This document shows, in pieces, positions 59,871 to 64,000 of a DNA stretch of 64,000 nucleotides (its first letter is position 1; the number at the start of each line of letters is the position of its first letter). This DNA is from CAWCDJ01 sp963778675 (GTDB taxonomy: Bacteria > Acidobacteriota > Terriglobia > Bryobacterales > Bryobacteraceae). The notes under the pieces were generated by a model, which ran no database searches, had not been told where the DNA came from, and saw only the letters and a list, made by a program, of their open reading frames with translations. The translations under genes and the position numbers were made by a program. The stretch spans positions 124,001 to 188,000 of the forward strand of contig CAVZVI010000009.1 of assembly GCA_963778675.1 (NCBI GenBank). The letters run 5' to 3'.

Positions 59871-62800
59871 ATGAAACTCCTTTGGTGCCTTGCTTCCGCA
59901 CTCGCCGCCCTTCCCCTGCTCGGACAGCCCACCGTCACGGTTCTTTTGAAGCCGGAGCGCGACGCCGCCCAGCCGATCGACGAGGCGTACACGCAGAAGA
60001 TTCGCGAATACACCACCGAGCCTTTCTTCAATTCCCCGCTGACCGACTACCTGCCGGCGTCGAAGACCGTGCCCACACCCAAGGCCGTGCTGGGCGATGT
60101 GTCCGGAGCGCCGGGCATTCTGCCTTACGCGGAAGACGTCTACCGTTACATGCGGATGCTCGAGAAGGCCAGCCCGCGCGTGAAGGTCTTCAGCATCGGC
60201 AGGAGCGAAGAAGGGCGCGAGATGATCGCGGTCGCCGTGGCCGATGAGAAGCTTCTGGCCAACCTCGACGAGAATCGCGCTCGCCTGGCGAAGCTCGCCG
60301 ACCCCCGGACGATCCACCTGGACGATGCCGAAGCCGACCGGCTGGTGGCCGCCTCCACCCCGGTGTATTACATCACCGGCACCATCCACTCGCCCGAGAC
60401 CGGAGCGCCCACCGCGCTGATGGAGCTGGCCTACCGGCTGGCGGTGGACGAGAGCGCCTACATCCGGCACATCCGCGAGAACGTGATCACCCTGATCACC
60501 CCGGTGGTGGAAGTGGACGGGCGTGACCGCATGGTGGATATCTACCGCTGGCATCGCGAGAACCCCAACAAGGAGTGGCCGAACCTCATCTATTGGGGGC
60601 ACTACGTCGCGCACGACAACAACCGCGACTCCATGGGGTTGACCCTGCAGTTGACCAAGACCGTGCTGAAGACGTTCGTCGGCTGGAAGGCCCAGGTGCT
60701 CCACGACCTGCACGAATCGGTGCCGTATCTCTACGACAACACGGTGGGGGATGGTCCATATAACGCGTGGATCGACCCGATCCTGGCCGATGAGTGGGCC
60801 ATGCTGGGATGGGACAACGTTTCGGAGATGACGAAATTCGGCATGCCGGGCGTGTTCACCCACGGCACGTTCGACACCTGGTCCCCGAGCTACCTGATGT
60901 TCATCGCCGCCACGCACAACGGCATCAGCCGGCTGTATGAGACTTTCGGCAACGGCGGCGCGGACACGGAAGAGCGCACGCTGCGTCCGAACGAATACGC
61001 ACGCACGTGGTTCAAACAGAATCCGCCGCTGCCCAAAGCCAAATGGTCGCAGCGCGACAACAACAATTACGAAGAGACGGGCGTGCTGACGGCGCTCTCC
61101 TATTTCGCCTCGAACAACAAGCTGTTCCTTCACAACTTCTATCTCAAATCCAAGCGCTCCATCGAGAAGGCGCGCGCCGAAGGACCGGCCGCCTATGTAT
61201 TCCCAGGCGACGATCCGCGTCCGGGTGCGCAGGCGGACCTGCTGCGCATGCTGCAGGAGCAGGGCTGCGAAGTTTCCCGCGCGAAGGAGCCGTTCACCGT
61301 CCTGATGCCGCCCAAGAAGGCGCCGCGCGGAGGCCGTGGAGGCCGCGGCGGAGCCACCGACGAAGCGGCGACCGACGGCGCGGCCAAGCCAGCCGAGAAG
61401 CCGAAACCCGCTCCGCGCACCTTCCCCGCCGGCACCTACCTGGTCCGTATGGACCAGCCCTACAGCCGCATCGCCGACACGCTGCTCGATTACCAGTACT
61501 GGGCGCCCAACGATCCCCAGAAGAGCATCTACGACGACACCGGGTGGACCTTCGGCGAGCTCGGCAACGTCGACGTGGCGCGCGTGACCGACGTCAAAGT
61601 GCTCGACGCCGGGATGAACGTCGTGGATGGGCCGGTCGAAGCCCCAGGCGGGGTTGAGGGCGCGGGCGGCGTCTTTCTCATCAACCACAATGCGGACAGC
61701 GCCCTGATGACCCTGCGCTACCGCTTCCGCGATGCCCGCTTCGAGGCTGCCGAGGAACCGTTCGAAGCGGCCGGCCACAAGTTCAACCGCGGATCGTTCA
61801 TCGTTAGCAATGTAGCGGCGGATGCGCTGGCCAAGGCCGGGGCCGAGCTGGGAGTGCGCGCGTATGCCGTGGCTGCCGCGCCCGCCGTCAAGACACATCC
61901 GTTGCGCGCGGCGCGCATCGCGCTGATGCATACGTGGCTGAGCACCCAGGCCGAAGGCTGGTGGCGCCTCGAGTTCGACCGCCTGAAAATTCCCTACGAC
62001 TACATCAGCACCCAGACGGTCTCGAAGGATGCGGACCTGCGATCCAAGTACGACGTTATCGTGTTTGCGCCTGGTGTTCGCGGGAATCCGCAGACGATCA
62101 TCAGCGGGATGCCGAGGTATGGCAATCCGCTGCCCTGGAAGAAGACCGCGCTCACGCCGAACCTGGGAAAGATCGACGAAACCGACGACATGCGTCCGGG
62201 CCTCGGCTGGACGGGCCTCGATCACCTGCAGGAGTTTGTCCGCCAGGGCGGCCTGCTGATCACGGCGAACGACACCGATCATTTCGCAGTGACTTTCGGG
62301 TTTACGCCCGGGGTTTCGATCGGGACCGCGCAACGGCTGAAGGTAACGGGTTCCGCCTTGCGATCCAAGCTGGTCGACGCGGCCAGCCCGATCGTCTACG
62401 GCTATCGCGACAACCTGGCGATCTTCGCGGCGAATCCGCCTGTGTTCAACCTCTCGAACATGGCGGGCGGAGGCGGTGGGGGCCGCCGCGGCGGACCGGA
62501 ACAGGAACAGCGACCCACCGGCCGCGGCACGGCCGACGATCCGGATGTTCCACAGGGACGTTCTCTCGTGGACGTTCCCGAGGAGCCGCATGCCGAGCAC
62601 TGGGAGGCGCTGCCTTTGACCGACGAACAGTTGCGCAACCCGATCAACGTGATCCCGCCCGCCGAGCGCCCCCGCGTGGTGCTGCGCTGGGCCAACGCCA
62701 ACGAGCTGCTGGTCTCGGGATTGCTGGACAACGGCGCGGAACTGGCGCAGCACGCAGCCGTAATCGATTCGCCGTTCGGCCAGGGGCACGTGGTTCTGTT

Positions 62801-62912
62801 CGCCAACAACCCGTTCTGGCGCGCCGAGACCAAGGGCAGCTACTTCCTGGTCTTCAACGCGATCCTGAACTTCGACCACCTGGACGCGGGCAGGAAGCTG
62901 GACAAGCGCTGA
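59871..62912 (+). CDS. Large secreted M14-type zinc carboxypeptidase
   Basis: 1013 aa, much longer than a plain carboxypeptidase (about 300-400). Signal peptide MKLLWCLASALAALPLLGQ. The M14 domain starts around residue 85 (ILPYAEDVYRYMRMLEKASP, VKVFSIGRSEEGREMIAVAV), and YYITGTIHSPETGAPTALME is the HxxE zinc motif; LHDLHESVPYLYDN supplies a further His. The catalytic Glu lies further on. A Gly/Arg-rich linker (PKKAPRGGRGGRGGATDEAA, about 482-501) separates the beta-rich C-terminal half, which also contains the poorly ordered GGGGGGRRGGPEQEQ. It digests peptides outside the cell. Confidence 0.88.
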   Translation: MKLLWCLASALAALPLLGQPTVTVLLKPERDAAQPIDEAYTQKIREYTTEPFFNSPLTDYLPASKTVPTPKAVLGDVSGAPGILPYAEDVYRYMRMLEKASPRVKVFSIGRSEEGREMIAVAVADEKLLANLDENRARLAKLADPRTIHLDDAEADRLVAASTPVYYITGTIHSPETGAPTALMELAYRLAVDESAYIRHIRENVITLITPVVEVDGRDRMVDIYRWHRENPNKEWPNLIYWGHYVAHDNNRDSMGLTLQLTKTVLKTFVGWKAQVLHDLHESVPYLYDNTVGDGPYNAWIDPILADEWAMLGWDNVSEMTKFGMPGVFTHGTFDTWSPSYLMFIAATHNGISRLYETFGNGGADTEERTLRPNEYARTWFKQNPPLPKAKWSQRDNNNYEETGVLTALSYFASNNKLFLHNFYLKSKRSIEKARAEGPAAYVFPGDDPRPGAQADLLRMLQEQGCEVSRAKEPFTVLMPPKKAPRGGRGGRGGATDEAATDGAAKPAEKPKPAPRTFPAGTYLVRMDQPYSRIADTLLDYQYWAPNDPQKSIYDDTGWTFGELGNVDVARVTDVKVLDAGMNVVDGPVEAPGGVEGAGGVFLINHNADSALMTLRYRFRDARFEAAEEPFEAAGHKFNRGSFIVSNVAADALAKAGAELGVRAYAVAAAPAVKTHPLRAARIALMHTWLSTQAEGWWRLEFDRLKIPYDYISTQTVSKDADLRSKYDVIVFAPGVRGNPQTIISGMPRYGNPLPWKKTALTPNLGKIDETDDMRPGLGWTGLDHLQEFVRQGGLLITANDTDHFAVTFGFTPGVSIGTAQRLKVTGSALRSKLVDAASPIVYGYRDNLAIFAANPPVFNLSNMAGGGGGGRRGGPEQEQRPTGRGTADDPDVPQGRSLVDVPEEPHAEHWEALPLTDEQLRNPINVIPPAERPRVVLRWANANELLVSGLLDNGAELAQHAAVIDSPFGQGHVVLFANNPFWRAETKGSYFLVFNAILNFDHLDAGRKLDKR

Positions 62913-62963
62913 TCAGCCGGCGGCCGGAGCGTCGTCGCTGAAGTGCTTACCGGAAGGAGATCG

Positions 62964-64000
62964 ATGAACCGCCGAAAATTCATGGGCTCGCCGCTGGCAG
63001 CAGCGGGCGGGGCCGCCATTGCATTCGAGGCAAGCGCTGCCGCCGTCCCCAGGATGAAGATCCAGCGCATCCGCTATTACCAGCCGCGGCGCGTGAACCC
63101 GACCTTCAACCAGAGCAATCGCATCGTCACCATCGAGACCGACGCCGGCATTACGGGGATCGGCGAGGGCGGATCGAAGGACATGATGGACCAGTGCGCC
63201 GCCATGCTGATCGGCGAAGATCCTTCGCGCACCGACCACCTCTGGCAGTTCCTGTACCGCGGCTGGTTTTACCCCGCCGGCCGGGAAAAGTTGCACGCGC
63301 TGGGGGCGCTGGACGTTGCCCTCTGGGATATCAAGGGGAAGGCGCTCGGCGTGCCGCTCTACCAGTTGCTCGGCGGCATCTCGCGCCAGTATATCGAGTG
63401 CTATTCGACCGGGGTGACCAGCGCCGGCACGCTGCAGGAGCGTGTGCGCGCGACGATCGAGGCGGGATTCCGCGCTTACCGCACCGCGGTCGACATGCCG
63501 TGGTCCTCCCACGGCGGCGGCACTCCGACCGGGGAGTTCCGTCCGCATCAGGCGATCGACCAGGAGGTCGAAAAGGCGAGGCAGATTCGCGAAGGACTGG
63601 GCAAGGACGGCGACTGGCTGACCGATGTTCACACACGCCTCGACCTGCCCGATGCGATCCGGCTCTGCACCTTGCTGGAGCCTTTTGCGCCCTATGAAGT
63701 GGAAGATCCGCTGCGCTCGGAGAACACCGAAATCTACAGGCAGTTGCGGGCTCACACCAGGGTGCCCATCGCTGTGGGCGAGCAATTCGGCGACCGCTGG
63801 GACATCCATGAGCTGGTCACACAGCGTCTGATCGATTATTCGCGCATCACGATTCCCAATGCCGGCGGCATCACCGAGTTCATGAAGATCGCCACTCTTT
63901 GCGAGACCTACAATATGGGCTTGATCCCGCACGCCACGGGTCCCATCTCCGTGGCCGCGCTGACGCACGCGCTGGGCGCATTCTCCGGGCCCGTTCTCAT
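62964..64000 (+). CDS. Tat-exported enolase-superfamily enzyme (cut by right edge)
   Basis: Reads open from the ATG at 62964 (preceded by AAGGAGATCG) to the window end, about 345 residues. MNRRKFMGSPLAAAGGAAIA is a twin-arginine signal. The capping domain ends in SRTDHLWQFLYRGWFYPAGR, and ALDVALWDIKGKALGVPLYQ marks the barrel entry. Metal ligands appear in YEVEDPLRSENTEIYR and IAVGEQFGDRWDIHEL, and PHATGPISVAALTH holds a late His. This is a mandelate racemase/gluconate-dehydratase-like protein and a relative of the enzyme at 3887. Substrate unknown. Confidence 0.88.
   Translation, partial: MNRRKFMGSPLAAAGGAAIAFEASAAAVPRMKIQRIRYYQPRRVNPTFNQSNRIVTIETDAGITGIGEGGSKDMMDQCAAMLIGEDPSRTDHLWQFLYRGWFYPAGREKLHALGALDVALWDIKGKALGVPLYQLLGGISRQYIECYSTGVTSAGTLQERVRATIEAGFRAYRTAVDMPWSSHGGGTPTGEFRPHQAIDQEVEKARQIREGLGKDGDWLTDVHTRLDLPDAIRLCTLLEPFAPYEVEDPLRSENTEIYRQLRAHTRVPIAVGEQFGDRWDIHELVTQRLIDYSRITIPNAGGITEFMKIATLCETYNMGLIPHATGPISVAALTHALGAFSGPVL

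Noticed and set aside
59835..62879. About 1000-codon minus-strand frame opposite the M14 peptidase gene
   Set aside because: High-GC antisense frame with no recognisable domain, while the plus strand carries signal peptide and zinc motif.

Overview
The window reads as chromosomal DNA of an acidobacterium close to Solibacter/Bryobacter (order Bryobacterales). The evidence is high GC, a beta-lactamase-fold protein and an NHL-repeat protein that both end in the Solibacter-type C-terminal domain (TIGR03437), a relic of an acidobacterial VWFA-related protein (TIGR03436), and many secreted or Tat-exported enzymes for plant and sugar-acid polymers. I see no tRNA, rRNA, CRISPR array, intact insertion sequence or prophage.

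Layout. 0-6.3 kb: HlyD/TolC efflux pair (cut by the left edge), a short-chain dehydrogenase plus RidA pair, then a Tat-exported enolase-superfamily enzyme and a pectinesterase. 6.3-11.5 kb: low-density accessory stretch with an RRM protein, a chromate-type transporter, a solitary CpaF ATPase and several gene relics (crcB, a P-loop ATPase, a VWFA protein; aquaporin and IS3 relics lie just before it). 11.5-30 kb: serine hydrolase-TIGR03437 fusion; a tight XRE regulator/NfeD/flotillin/PspA operon with a promoter-embedded palindrome and a terminator; M28 peptidase; hemW (frameshifted) and threonine aldolase; NHL-repeat protein; aldo/keto reductase; LssY_C protein (frameshifted); a TIM-barrel enzyme; macrodomain protein; the ferritin-like/VIT fusion MbfA. 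30-34.5 kb: TIM-barrel enzyme with a hot-dog thioesterase, a RodZ-like HTH protein, a phosphodiesterase-type phosphatase and pyrD.

34.5-41.7 kb is a full cytochrome c maturation (System I) cluster on the minus strand, in transcription order ccmE-ccmF-ccmH-(CcmI-like zinc ribbon)-(exported Ig-like protein)-ccmA-ccmB-[RAYT]-ccmC-ccmD. CcmE is the CxxxY type, and a REP-flanked tyrosine transposase that has lost its catalytic HUH core sits between ccmB and ccmC. 41.8-47.9 kb holds a DUF4123 chaperone-like gene with a possible type VI partner, a second RRM protein, several small genes, a B12-binding radical SAM enzyme and a single-domain response regulator. 48-64 kb is dominated by secreted hydrolases (GH29 fucosidase, GH79-like enzyme, serine hydrolase-NamZ fusion, M14 peptidase) and Tat-exported sugar-acid enzymes, interspersed with tdk, msrA, an MFS exporter, an FMN reductase and argD; the right edge cuts a second enolase-superfamily gene.

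Together the genes describe a heterotrophic soil bacterium that breaks down plant and microbial polymers outside the cytoplasm and makes c-type cytochromes. The points most worth following are the flotillin operon with its built-in operator, the transposon-interrupted ccm cluster with an uncharacterised exported component, the serine hydrolase fusions, and the cluster of relics around 1.8-11.5 kb. Two of the frameshifts (hemW and the LssY_C gene) lie in GC-rich runs and could be sequence errors.
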